Source: Escallonia rubra (lineage: Eukaryota; Streptophyta; Magnoliopsida; Escalloniales; Escalloniaceae). Taken from it: a DNA stretch of 64,000 nt. The notes beneath the pieces are model-generated. The model saw only the letters and a program-made list of their open reading frames with translations, did no database searches and was not told the DNA's origin. A program made the position numbers and the translations under genes. Of this stretch, positions 23,343 through 34,555 are shown piece after piece. The DNA lies in contig JAVXUO010001617.1 of NCBI GenBank assembly GCA_033065855.1, positions 62,001-126,000 on the forward strand. The letters run 5' to 3'. Positions within the stretch are counted from its first letter, which is position 1. Each line of letters opens with the position of its first letter.

Positions 23343-23965
23343 TAGGTTTGACAAAAAAAAATTCCTCTTTCTTTTTTCAGTTTTTAAAAACTGAAAAAAA
23401 AGAGAGCGTTTGGTAACCATTTTTTTTTTCAGTTTAAAAACCAGTTTTTAAACTGAAGAGTAAAAAAAAACTCCAGAAACTGGTTTTTTTTTCTTAGACC
23501 ACCACCACCACCCTCCCACCGCCGGCAGCCACCTCAGGCGACCACCGCCGGCCGCCGGCGACCACCGCCGGAGACTGCCGGCAGCCACCTCCGGCCGCCG
23601 GCGACCACCTCCGGCCGCCGGCGACCACCTCCGGCCGCCGGTGACCACCGCCGGAGACTGCCGGCTGCCACCTCCGGCCACCGGCGACCACTGGCAGCCA
23701 CCTCTGGCCGCCGGCCACCACCACCGGCAGCCACCTCCGGCCGCCGGCCACCACCACCGCTACACCCCACCACCGCCACCGCAAACCACCAAAAAAAAAA
23801 AAGTCAAAATAAAAAGGGTTACCAAACACCAAAAAAAAAAACCTCAAAAAAAAGGGGTTATCAAACACCCACTTGTTTTTATAAAAAAAAAAATTAAGCT
23901 GCTCTTTAAAAAACTGCTCTTTAAAAACTGAAAACCAAATTTTTTTTTTTGTCAAACGAACCCTA
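23343..23965. mobile_element. non-autonomous TIR element with GC-rich minisatellite core
   Basis: The left end reads AGGTTTGACAAAAAA and the right end is the complement of AGGGTTCGTTTGACAAAA. Subterminal AAAACTG-rich palindromic text is present on both sides. CTAAG occurs outside each end, an imperfect possible duplication. The class is unclear (hAT-like or Mutator-like). Open frames inside come from the minisatellite and are not genes. Confidence 0.5.
23510..23770. repeat. 20-bp GC-rich minisatellite
   Basis: Variants of a 20-bp unit GCGACCACCTCCGGCCGCCG are repeated about a dozen times. The GC content contrasts sharply with the AT-rich surroundings. Confidence 0.9.
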
Positions 23966-24165
23966 AGATATGAGTAATTAGCGCTAATTAAGGTTTAATT
24001 TGGGCTGATTAGTGTTAATTAGGATTAATTTGGGGTAATTACAGCTAATTTGATTTTCATTGGGTTCTTAGCGTATATTAAAACTAATTAGGCACGTTAG
24101 AGCTAATTAGGGTTAATTGAGTTCATTATGGTTAATCGGGACTAATTAAGGCTAATTATAGCCTG
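23966..24165. repeat. CTAATTAGG minisatellite, third segment
   Basis: Degenerate CTAATTAGG-type text continues after the TIR element and fades by about 24165. Confidence 0.75.
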
Positions 24166-24229
24166 GAGCTACGATGACATTTCAGGGGGTGCTAAAAATG
24201 TCGCGTTAACCTAATTAACCTAAATTCAA

Positions 24230-24960
24230 CAACTAACCATTCAACTAATTCACAGATATCTCAATCCAATTGGGTTCCATTCTCCGTCAACAATCTCAAT
24301 TCTCAATACACAGTCAACAATCTCAATTCCCAATTCTCAGATGCTCAATGCACAGTTAACAAAATTATATAAAGAATGAAAATTGATATAAAGCATCGAC
24401 ACCTTATATAGGGTGTAGGTATGGTGTCCGACACCTTCCGACACCTCTCAACAGTGTCCGAAGTCATTGATTTATTTTTTAAATGTGGACCACTGTGTCC
24501 GTCACCCCTTGAAGAGGTGTCCACAAGTATAAAGCTATAATGTGACATTTCGGTGTCGGTATCGATCGGACGCGGTGTCCATGACCTACCGACGCCTCAA
24601 CACCTCATTGACACATCCGGACACGTGTTCGACACCTCCAGACACGTGTCCGACACCTTTCAACGGTGTTCGAAGACATTGATTCATTTTTTACTTGCCG
24701 GACACCATGTCGGACACCCATTGAAGAGGTGTCCACAAGTATAAAGCCAAAATATGACATTTCGGTGTCGACGTTGATCGAACGCAGTGTCTGTGTCTGT
24801 GCTACCTAACAGGTATCTCAATCCAACTGGGTCCCATCCTCCGTCAACAATCTCAATTCTCAAATGCTCAATGCACAATCAATAATCTCAATATCTCAAA
24901 TGCTCAATGCATAATTAACAATCTAAAATCATCAATTAACAACCTAAAATTAAGGTGCAC
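24230..24960. repeat. CACTA-derived fragment with a GTGTCCGACACC repeat
   Basis: The flanks carry the CAATTGGGT...CCGTCAACAATCTCAA module seen in the CACTA ends at 4900 and 9170. The middle holds palindromic GTGTCCGACACC words in a unit duplicated with a period of about 212 bp (GAAGAGGTGT at 24511 and 24723). No transposon termini are visible. Confidence 0.6.
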
Positions 24961-25624
24961 AACCGCCAAGTGCACAAATAATCATAATGCAAATTATGCT
25001 ATTGGGGAGGGGGGGTTTGCAAATATTCAGGCGGGAATAATCGAATTCAAAACCTTGTGCAAATCAGATATCTGATAATACCATGAAAAGTTACCATATG
25101 TTCTGAAAGCTTAAGGATTTAAACAATAGCTCAAGCATTATATATCATGCATTAAGAAGTGTATGATTTTATTTTGGTGTTCTAATGAAATAAAGCATCA
25201 TAAACACAATACCGCTCCTCATATGCATTTTAAACAAATCTAATGTTTACTCTTTTGAAAACCTTGAAGTATTGCCACGTTCTCTTTTATTTTAAATTTT
25301 TACAATATGTCAGAGAATACAAATGGGCTCCCTGATCACATTTATGAAGAGAGGGAGAAAGAGAGAGAGAGCGATGACAAGGGAGTTGTGTTCAGCAGTG
25401 CGCCTTCGAGCTTTGGAGTTCCTCATACACTCTGCTCATGTAATAATCCTAAAACCCTAACCTACTCTTTCTCCCACATACACACATACAGTTGTGCGCC
25501 TTTGTTCTGACTTTTATATGTGTCGTTTTTTTTATCGAATTAGCAACTTGAAGTCACTCCAATTGGATTTATATTCTGTTATCTCCGATCTCACTTGATT
25601 GTAACCTATTCTTTTGTGAATTTT
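24961..25624. other. no gene recognised
   Basis: AT-rich sequence with no coding signal and no clear repeat. The open frame at 25307-25510 has no recognisable domain. Confidence 0.5.
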
Positions 25625-28600
25625 TGTGACACCCTCAACCCAGGTGACATCACCGGAGTGAGTTATTAACCATAATCACATTCAAAACCCTGTGCTGAAT
25701 ACAGAGCAACTACATCCTCATACTCATACATCATTCATAGACGCTCCAAATTGCGTCCTTACAAAAAATTTCTTACAAACATACATCATACTGCAGCGGA
25801 AGACTTTCAAGTCTTTAAACAACATGAGAGTTTACAACCTAATATACGACTGTAGTCGTATGACTCTTAACAACATATCTCGCAACTCAATCTTTATCCC
25901 ACCATTTCTAGCTGATCTTACCTCACACAACTGATCCCCTTGCTCAACTTTTCTAGCTTGTTTATTTTTCCTTTCTAGCAGGTTCTCCTTGATCAACCGT
26001 ATAGCCTGCACAATACAACATAAGGAATGAGCGCAAATCGCCCAGTAAAGACAACACGAGGAGTATTGTGTACAAATGATTCAAGAGACTCGAAGGAATA
26101 ATAATCATCTCAACGATAGAAATGAATCAAGAGTGTCAATAAATTTTTGACATCAACATAATTGTCAAACGATAATTTTTGTTTCGTTAGACTGAGCGGC
26201 TTTAAGGCCCAACATAACAGCATTACTGCCACCTCCTCATGGACTGGACTGACTGACCGACTATGCAAGTGAACCCAAAATCCAAGGTCATAAAGATAAA
26301 CATCATTGAAATACAAATCATTAAAATCATCAATATCAAAAGAAATTCAAATGCAATGCACATGGACACGACGGACAGGACTCGACCAGACACGACAGAC
26401 TCTGCTCGAGCGACATTCATCCTCTTTGGCCAGTGATTATAATTCATAGGCCATCCTCCTCATATTGATGTCCCTTTTTATGGGATGTTCATCTCAGTCT
26501 CAAGTAAATAGAAAAGACACTGTCAACAAGCAGAAAACTCATTTAGAGTGCTTTCCCTAACCACGTTACAACCAAGCAACAAGACTTCATCAACGGGGCG
26601 GACTAAGGAAAAATTTATTCCACCTTATGTCCTCAACAACACAGCTCAACAAGGAATACCGGATCAGAAGATCAACCGGTGTTCAAACCTAACCACAAGA
26701 GTTCAACGTGACAACATCAACAGGGCGGACTTGGGTGAAGATTACCGCAAGCCCTCAACAACGTTCTTACATAATAGAAATGTCGGTTATCAATAAGTGC
26801 CGACATTTCACAACAACAACACAACGATCTCTACAGCATCATCATCAACGATAGGGCGGACTCGGGAGAAGTTGCCACAAGTCCTCAATAGTGTTCTCAA
26901 AGAGAAGAGATATCGGCTATCAATAATTGTCGGCATCTCACAACCACCACACAACAACCCCTACACAATATCATCATCGAATTCAGGTATGCTAATCGAA
27001 TCAAATCATAGCATACTAGGATACGCATCATCCTCATTAAATTCTATCACCAGGGCGGACCAAGGGAATTTATTTTACCCGAAGTCCTCAACAGCACAAT
27101 TCAAATATGCATATACCGGTCACAATGACTACCGGTGTCCAATCATAGCGACAAGAATTCAACAACACGTCATCAACATGGCATGCTTATCGAACAATGA
27201 ATTTGCATATCAGAACCGCATTGTCCTTACCTGATTGGCTTATAGCCGAAGCAACTCGCAATCTCTGATCGCAACGAGCTGCATCACCTAGTCAAATAAT
27301 ACTCTGCTCGTTAGAAATCATTCCACATATACGTACTCCCAATTCTACCCCTTCCCATTTAATCATTTATAGCGTCTTACGACAACTTGTTAATCCGATC
27401 CAATAATTGGATCCTTATCCTAGCTTACCAACGCATTAGCAGTAGCCACTATCTCATTATTTCAACGTATTAACATCATTCCTCACTTCCCACCATTTCG
27501 AACGCTGAATTACACGCGTTCCCTAAAATTTGGCGTCAACATGACAAATTATGAAAATACCCTATCTAAGAGACAAATTACCAAAATACCCCCTGACGGT
27601 TCACTACCACTCCAACACCTCAAATCTGCTTCAAAACAACCTTTCAGGTGTTTTACAACTCTTTCCGGACTAAAAAGTCTTTTGAAAAACTTTACCGGAA
27701 AAATTACCAAAATACCCCTCTTCGGGTGGCAAATTACCAAAATGCCCCCTGAGGGTTCTCGGCATCAGAAAAATCTCAAAAGTGCTTTAAAATGCTATTT
27801 TAAGCCTCCTGAATTCATTCTTGAGCTAAAAATTATTTTACAAAATTTTCGCCCAAAAATCCCGAACCGGCGTCCGGACCGAGCGCTTAAAAGCCCGTTC
27901 GGCCAAAAATGGCTAACGACTTCGGAATGACCCGAAATATTGGGAAATGAAACTTCTCAGCATCACAGAGTCCTCATAAAAGTTTTGCACAAAACCACAC
28001 TCGTTTGGTATTTTAAATTTCACCGTAAAGTTCCAAACTTCCCACGTCCGTTCACCCCCTTCTCGACCTCGGAAAAATCTGAAATTTTTCCACGACATAG
28101 GTATCCTTACAATAACTAGGGTCTGTTTTTTGCACTTTAGCTAAATATGACCCTAACTATTTTCAAAAATTTGGATAAGAAACTGCTTCATTATTTTTCA
28201 TCTTTAGCGACAATTACATGTTACTATTCAGATCATCACACACACTAAGACACCTTGGCCACACGCACATGTCTTCTTCCTCCTTCAGCCCGTCACACAC
28301 CTGGGCACACTCATCCCATAATTGAGCATGGATTTCTCACTTTTCCTCACTTTCAATCATTCAATCGCATCGAAATTTATGTTTTAATGCCCTAAATCCA
28401 TCCAATTTACATAATTACACCACATTAATCCATACCCATGAACCAATTTTGAAACCCTAATTAGTTTCCTTTCTTTCTCCATTTTAAGTTGTCATAAACA
28501 TGATTCCAACAAGAATCCATTCAAATTCTCCATCCCCGATTATACATACACAACCGAAATATATATACATATATGTCACATGCTCTTCAACTAAAATTTC

Positions 28601-29309
28601 ACCCAATTCTTCCATAACTTCGCGATTTAGGGTTCAAAATTATACCCAAATGAATTCGAGATTCTTCCTTTCTCCCTTTCCTCTCTTCTTTCTTCCTTTC
28701 TTCTCTTTTTCCTCCCTTTTTCTTCCTCTTTTTGCTGTGTTCTTCACGGGGTACTGTTCACGCACTATTCATGTTCATAACTTTCTTGTATTTGCATTTT
28801 TCCCCCAACACCTTCTTTCATTTTCTTTTTGTTTCAATTTCATCCACTTCTTCACTCATCTTTAGGTTTCATGAGTCATCCGAGACTCTTGCTGGAGGTG
28901 GACACGTTTCAGCTGACTTCTCTCCAATTGTGACACCTTTTACAACTTTCAACAATTTGTATTTTAGTCCCTCACGTTTCCAAAATTGCATTTTGACCCC
29001 TCGACTTTGGAAAATTACAATGTCCCCAAAATCACCCTAACCCTCCATGTAACCCCCTAACACCTCATTATCATCAAAAGGATGCTACTTAATAAAGATA
29101 TGCATCCCGTTCATCATATTTTCCAAAATTACACTTTTGCCCCTTAACTTTCCAAAATTTCATTTCAACCCCCACGACCACACTAACCCCCTTATTTAGC
29201 TCCTTAACACTTAATTGTCACCAACATAATGCTACTTAATAAAATAATCCCCCATTAATTAATCAAACTCGCGGTTAGATTAATCTATGGTATTTTCCGG
29301 GGTATCACA
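25625..29309 (-). mobile_element. solo LTR, probably Ty3/gypsy, 3.7 kb
   Basis: Ends TGTGACACCCT and GGGTATCACA are inverted relative to each other and flanked by ATTTT on both sides (25620-25624 and 29310-29314), a perfect 5-bp duplication. No gag-pol is present. The TGTGATACCCC start read on the minus strand suggests that orientation and a large-LTR gypsy type. Inside, a degenerate tandem motif GGGCGGACT recurs at about 26596, 26723, 26864 and 27053. The segment 27417-28230 is homologous to the arms of the inner MULE. A solo LTR arises when the two LTRs recombine and lose the interior. Confidence 0.82.
27417..28230. repeat. LTR segment shared with the inner MULE arms
   Basis: Landmarks in the same order as at 43331-43629 plus 45416-46190: CCTAGCTTACCAACGC, CAAATTACCAAAATACCCC, GGACTAAAAAGTC, CCCGAACCGG-GTCCGGA, TTCGGCCAAAAA, ACTAGGGTCT and TTTAGCGACAATTAC. 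Confidence 0.85.
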
Positions 29310-30189
29310 ATTTTAAACTCACTTTACTTTGTTTGATTGTTCATGTCATAATCACCTGATAGGCTCTAACATAAACTTCTAGGCAAATGAGGGTAACTGT
29401 TTGCCAAGATCACAAATTAGTAAAATAGTACTCCCTCTTTTTGATAATTTTATACCCTCGACATTTTCTAAAATTCTAGACTAGTTATTGAGCATGTACA
29501 CAGTGACTTGATGTTTGTGCTCTAATTTGACATATGTTTTACTGATAGATAATAGCTATTGATAGACAGTGACAAACTAGTCGAAGGCGCTCAAGTATAA
29601 TGGTGGTAGCATAAAGTGGGAGTTGCACGAATGCTTAATACATGCTCTTTCTTGGTTCCATATAAGTAAATCCATCAAAATTCAGAACTGCTAATCTGGC
29701 CAAGACAGAGTAACATTAATAAAATGATCATACCCAGTCAATTGATCACCTAATTGCCTATATTGTTGATCCGCTCAATGTACAGATAGAAGAAAATGAA
29801 TAGGCCCTAAATGCAGTTCATGTAACTTATTTTTGTCAATTACCCACCGCGAATATTCTTCTTCATTGTCCAAACAACCAAGATCATAAATCCTAAAGTA
29901 CTTTTTATCCTTTCGATTTTTCCCGACATTCTAGACTAGCATTTGAGCAATCATGTAAACATTGACTTACTAGTTATTTATGCCCTAGTTTGACTAATAT
30001 TTCATGCATCCGTCATTACAAACCAAGTTCAGCCATTAGATATTCAGATTATATGTCAGAAATTCACAAAAAGTGAAGGGAGATAAAAGTTGCACGGGCA
30101 TGATCCTAGTAGCAAAAGGTGCAAGGTGAAAGTTATTGCTCAATTACAACAATTACTACCCCTGTCAATCCATCTAAATTCACAAGTGC
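29310..30189. other. no gene recognised; diverged duplication
   Basis: AT-rich. Two related stretches near 29450 and 29920 share CATTCTAGACTAG and TGAGCA...GTA/AACA text, suggesting an old duplication. There is no coding signal. Confidence 0.45.
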
Positions 30190-31560
30190 ACTGAAATCTG
30201 AAACCAAAAAGATAACCCTAGAGGGGGGTGAATAGGGTTTTAAGACTACTTTAAAAAATAACAAGTAAATACTTCAAACTTAGAGAGGATAAGAATAACA
30301 CTTGAAAAGCTACAACCAACAAACCTCAAACACAATATCTCCAAACAAGCAAACTAGCCAATCTCAACACAAATGTAAAACGATAAAGTAAAGAGAGAAG
30401 GGTTTAGAGATACTTGACAATGAGATTTAAATGGTTCGGCTTGATATACCCTCAAGCCTACGTCCACCCCTTCAAGGAAGTCCCTTGAAAGGCCCTAGAA
30501 TCTACTAGTATGATCTTCCTTACGGGTCAAGATCGAACCTCTTACAATCCCTTGATGCTATGCCCACATCAAGAACAAGCTTTGACAAACCTGAAGCTCC
30601 AAACCTTGACAACCCCAAGCTTTGATACAAGAAACTTTAGATGAAGAAATGTGTACAAGATTTCACTCTCAAGAAGTAGATGAGTACAAGTTTAAGCACT
30701 AGAACAAGAGAGATGAGTGTATGATGACTTATGAAAGTGTAAATCTCTCAAATGTAAGCTCACAATAAATGCTCTCTTGAAATGGATGAGAAATCAATGA
30801 AAAATAAGAGAGATTGAACAATTGCTTTGATCTTTGAGTATATGAAAGATAAGAGAGCTTTGAATGCAATTGATGAATCAAAACAATGCCCAAAATGAGT
30901 ATTTATAGAGGTGGGAATAAATATGACCGTTAGGGGTAGGTGGAGCATTAAATGCGCCAAAACGGTAAATGGAATCGACTATAATGTCCCATTGTAGTCG
31001 AATGTATTCCCAAAGTAGCTGTTGGAAATTCAAATTTCCAACTTGCAGTCGACTGCATTGAAATGCAGTCGGCTGTAATACCTCACTGCCCAAATTGCAG
31101 TCGACTGCATTCCTGAAAATGCAGTTTCCTTGTTTTTAAAGTATGAAAAACTTTTATGCATGCAAGGGAAACCTATGGGCAAGTTCTAGGTATACAGTCA
31201 TCGTAACGATCATCTCTCTACGTCTAGTTTACAAAGAAGGAAATAAAGCGTTGTAAAATTCAATCGACGAATTCCTTCTTTGATGCGTTCCGTTGAGAGT
31301 CTTTGAACGATTTGCTCGTCTAATTGTCCATTTGCATGAGTATGAGATAGTTCCTATTGCTTCATCAACTCAATACATGTTAGACAACATAAACATCAAT
31401 GTTAGTTATCATCAAAACCAAATATAATCCTAGGTTAAATAACCGTAGGGTTAACAAAATCAATAAATCCCAACCCCAGCAAGGAACAATAAGAGAGACC
31501 CGAAAGAATTGGTAAGCATATAGTGCATGCATAGATTGGTAAGCATACATCAATAATAGC
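30190..31560. repeat. probable LTR-retrotransposon fragment (antisense)
   Basis: The phrase AACCCTAGAGGGGGGTGAAT near 30210 and the TTATCATCAAAACC stretch near 31405 resemble parts of large plant copia LTRs. The palindrome GCAGTCGACTGCA and variants recur at about 31050-31110. No ends or coding domains are visible, so the class is a weak inference. Confidence 0.35.
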
Positions 31561-31619
31561 AAACTAATACAATCGAAAAGGAAATATAGAAAATTTAAAC
31601 AATCGACTATTAAGGTGGA

Positions 31620-32181
31620 AGGTAATTAACTTACCAGAGTTGGCCGGAGATCAAAGAAATTTTTGAGTAAGCGCAGCCAGAGTTGTAGACTACGCCGCCA
31701 GAGGTGGTGCGGCGTCGGCGGGAAGATGGGGGTGTCGCCGAAGGTGGGCTGCCGTAGAGGAGGTCGGTGAGAAATAATTAACAGAGAGAGAGAGAGAGAA
31801 ACGGGAGAAAGAAGGGGATCTGAGATTTAAGACAGGACTTTTAGCGACGGGACGACGCCGTCAGTAAAAGTTCGTCGGTAAAAGTATGTTTTCACCGACG
31901 GAATTTTTAGCGACGAAATAATTACGTCGCTTAAATGTTTTTTAAAAATTATCAAAAATTATAAATTTTTATAATGTATTTAGCGACGGTTTTCTCAGTC
32001 GGTAAACGTTCGTCTGTAAAAGTCCGTTGGCAAATACTTTTAACGACAGATACTTCCGTCATTAAAAAGTTTCACCGACGGTTTTTTATCAATGATAGAA
32101 TCCATCGCTGAAAGGGGTTTTAGCGACGGAATACATTCCGTCGCTAAAATTCCGTCGCTGAATCTGTGTTTTCTTGTAGTA
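31620..32181. repeat. CACTA terminal region (right end)
   Basis: A GC-rich leader-like block (31670-31770), a (GA)n run near 31785 and an array of TTTTAGCGACGG-type repeats lead to the terminus TTTTCTTGTAGTA at 32181. The layout is the same as at 11110-11655. No matching left terminus was found. Confidence 0.65.
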
Positions 32182-32960
32182 ATGCTTGGTACTTAGATTC
32201 TCTATTGAGACTGTAGACTGTTTCTTACTGCACCATGAGATAAGTGAAGTCCTAGGAAGAACACAATAGCCAGTAGTTCAATGTCGGTCAGTTGCGCAAT
32301 CAACATCATTATAGGCATGCAGATCCAAAAGGGAATTATAAGAGAACTAGAGAACTTGAAACAAGGTTACTTTCAAGTATTGAAGAATTCGAAGAACATC
32401 AGAGTAATGTGTAGATTGTGAAGCTGCCATGAATGGACTCACTAAGTGGACGACATATGCTATATCAGGTCCCGTGACCGTCAAATAAACAAGGCTACCA
32501 ACAAGTTGGCACTAAAGAGTAGCATTACTAAGAGGCTCTTGGTTTGAGGCATGAAGTTTGACATTTGTTTTAAGAGGTGATGATGATTCCATCTTACTAT
32601 CAGTCAATCCGGCCGTTGATAGTATCTCAGATGCATACATGGACTGTGAGAGATGGTAGTCACTTGAACCAGTGGATACCTCTAAACCCAAAAAGTAGCT
32701 AAGAGGTTTAAGGTCTTTCATTTAAAATTGACGGTGAAGAAAGACTTTGAGAGCCTGTATACTGTCAGTATTATCCCCAATTATGATCATGTCATCAACA
32801 TAAAGAAGAAGTAATTCTAGCATCTTATTTCCTTGTAAAGAGAGCATAATCATAATTAAGGTCTTGAAAGAAAACCAAGCTTTTGAGACAGTAGAACTGA
32901 CATTGGAGAACCATGCTTGAGGAGCTTGTTTCAGTCGATAGAGAGCATGTCATAGACGAC
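32182..32960 (-). pseudogene. copia RT-RNase H fragment (second copia element, upstream half)
   Basis: On the minus strand the order is LYRLKQAPQAWF near 32940, LLYVDDMIIIGD near 32795, MKDLKPLSYFLGLEVS at about 32721, and then ISWCSKKQSTVS near 32220, with stops and frameshifts. This is the RT palm with its YVDD box, the connection and the start of RNase H. The continuation of RNase H is at 12369-12090 on the same strand. The left flank of the outer MULE lies immediately to the right. Confidence 0.82.
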
Positions 32961-33007
32961 ATAAATGGTATATATATATATATATATAGTTGATCCGTTG
33001 ATAGCGT

Positions 33008-33395
33008 GGGCAAAATATGAGAAGTTGCCAACGCGATCTGGCCGTCGAAAGGATGGACGGCCCAGATCTTTTTTTTAAAAGATCGTCAGCCGTCCACCAC
33101 ACAGTGTAGCGGATGTAATTTTTTTACCAAATTGCCCTCCCATGTCGTCCGCCACACTGTGTAGCGGACAACTTTTTGACCCTGAGAATTGTCAGTCAAA
33201 AATTCGTCTGCTACACAGTGTGGCGGATGACTTTTTGACTGCCAACTGTCACATCATGTCCATCAGTCATGTTCCCCCACGACTGTTACGCATGTTACTT
33301 TTTCCTTATCCACACTGTCCGCTACATTGTGTAGCGGGCGGATAGTCTGTCCGCTACATTATGTAGCAGACAGTCCAAATATATTCACAAAAACC
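33008..33395. repeat. left TIR of the outer MULE
   Basis: Contains the palindromic word GTCCGCCACACTGTGTAGCG several times (for example near 33088, 33149, 33205, 33318 and 33347) with spacers such as ACTTTTTGACTGCC. It is matched inverted at 54800-55126. Confidence 0.88.
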
Positions 33396-33508
33396 AAACT
33401 TTGAAACTCTTCTTCATTCTTTCTTCTCACAAATTTTTTCAGCGGCATTGGCAAGCAGATCTACGCAATTTCTTCCTAAGAAGTCCTTCAATCGTCTAAT
33501 TAATCACG
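33396..33508 (+). promoter_or_regulatory. leader exon of the outer PMD-Ulp1 gene (inferred)
   Basis: Just inside the TIR, a pyrimidine-rich leader-like stretch ends at a CAC/GTAAGT donor near 33508. The matching acceptor TTTCAG lies just before the PMD start at 47866, with the inner MULE inserted in the intron between. Confidence 0.45.
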
Positions 33509-33612
33509 TAAGTTCATAAACCAATCATTTATTTGTTCATAATCTAGAGTTGTGATGAGTATTGCATTTTATGCATGGTTTTGATTATGCATTGAGCATG
33601 TGCTAGCGTTGG

Positions 33613-33616
<4 letters not shown>

Positions 33617-33669
<53 letters not shown>
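33617..33669. repeat. (TA)n microsatellite
   Basis: About 53 bp of TA. Another TA tract at 33733-33746 is the left insertion flank of the inner MULE. Confidence 0.97.
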
Positions 33670-33671
<2 letters not shown>

Positions 33672-34294
33672 CGTATTATTTATTCATGTGCTAGCGTTGG
33701 TAAAATCTGATTCCGTGTATGTGTGTGTGTGTATATATATATATATGGGGACCGATCGCTGTCTACCGGTGGGAAAAATTTTATTTTTCCCACCGAACCG
33801 CGATTTAGAACAGCGGTTGGGAAGAAAGGACGGCTCTCGCATTAATGACGGAGAAAAGGACGAAAATCAAACAAAAATCTCACGAAGAAAATGTGTGATA
33901 ATCTCACGAGGTGAGATTTTCACACAAAGACACCAACCGCATTTCATTTATGCGGATGGCATTAATGGCCCAACCGCATAAATGAAATGCGGATGGTGTC
34001 TTCAATGGCCCCTCCCACGTGGCATCCTCCCATCCGGTGATGCTTTGCCACGTGGCGTCCCCCCCGGTGAAGCCCCCACCCGGTGTCCTTCCCCTCATTT
34101 TTGTGATGCCACGTGGCGTCCTTCCCTCCCCGTGATGCCCCCACGTGATGTCTTTCCCCCTCTTTTCTTTTTTTGTAGAGACAACTCAGGGCAGAGTTTT
34201 CTGCCAAAAAATTTTTTGCCGCAGCCTTTGACCGCGCTCAATCACGGTTTTTTTTTTTCTGTCTTCTTTCTTCTCTCTCCCTCACTTTTCTCCC

Positions 34295-34302
34295 TTTATA
34301 AT
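34295..34302 (+). promoter_or_regulatory. TATA box in the left arm of the inner MULE
   Basis: TTTATAAT follows a CT-rich stretch. About 150 bp downstream is a leader with a CAACAA/GTAAGT donor at 34456. The acceptor TTTCAG at 37141-37146 precedes the transposase ATG, so the 5' UTR intron would span the tandem units. Confidence 0.55.
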
Positions 34303-34555
34303 CCCCTCCCCCGAACCCTTCTTCTGCACTCTATCATCTTTACCAACAATACTCTCCACAACAATACAAACCAAAAAATTTTACGCTAGAAGATTGGTGG
34401 ATAACCGCTAGAAGATCGGTGGATTTTTCTTGAAATATATATCAAGTCACAACAAGTAAGTATTTTGAATTTCCTTATAATTCAATGTAAGGTTTATACA
34501 AATCAGCGTATTACATTTATAGATTCGAAAATAGCGATTTTTTAGGGCGCCAAAT

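Larger units (their letters stand above)
12370..32181 (-). mobile_element. putative CACTA (En/Spm) element block splitting the copia remnant
   Basis: The block starts with GCGACGG subterminal repeats at about 12373 and ends with subterminal repeats and CTTGTAGTA at 32181, a near-match to a CACTA terminus. Both edges abut the two halves of one copia RNase H frame. The minus-strand genes (TNP2-like transposase and Transposase_24 relic) make the right edge the 5' end. The left terminus is degenerate and no target duplication is visible. Other elements (20304-23227, 23343-23965, 25625-29309) lie within. The right-hand 31620-32181 end could belong to a different CACTA, so the full extent is inferred. 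Confidence 0.42.

Noticed and set aside
23448..23955. Long glycine/arginine-rich or proline-rich proteins
   Set aside because: The frames come from the 20-bp GC-rich minisatellite, are open on both strands and have no start context or homology.
19396..24165. Interstitial telomere or telomeric array
   Set aside because: TTTAGGG strings occur but not in uninterrupted head-to-tail runs; the dominant word is CTAATTAGG.
33617..33669. Replication origin or promoter in the TA tract
   Set aside because: A plain microsatellite; similar tracts flank the MULEs as insertion targets.
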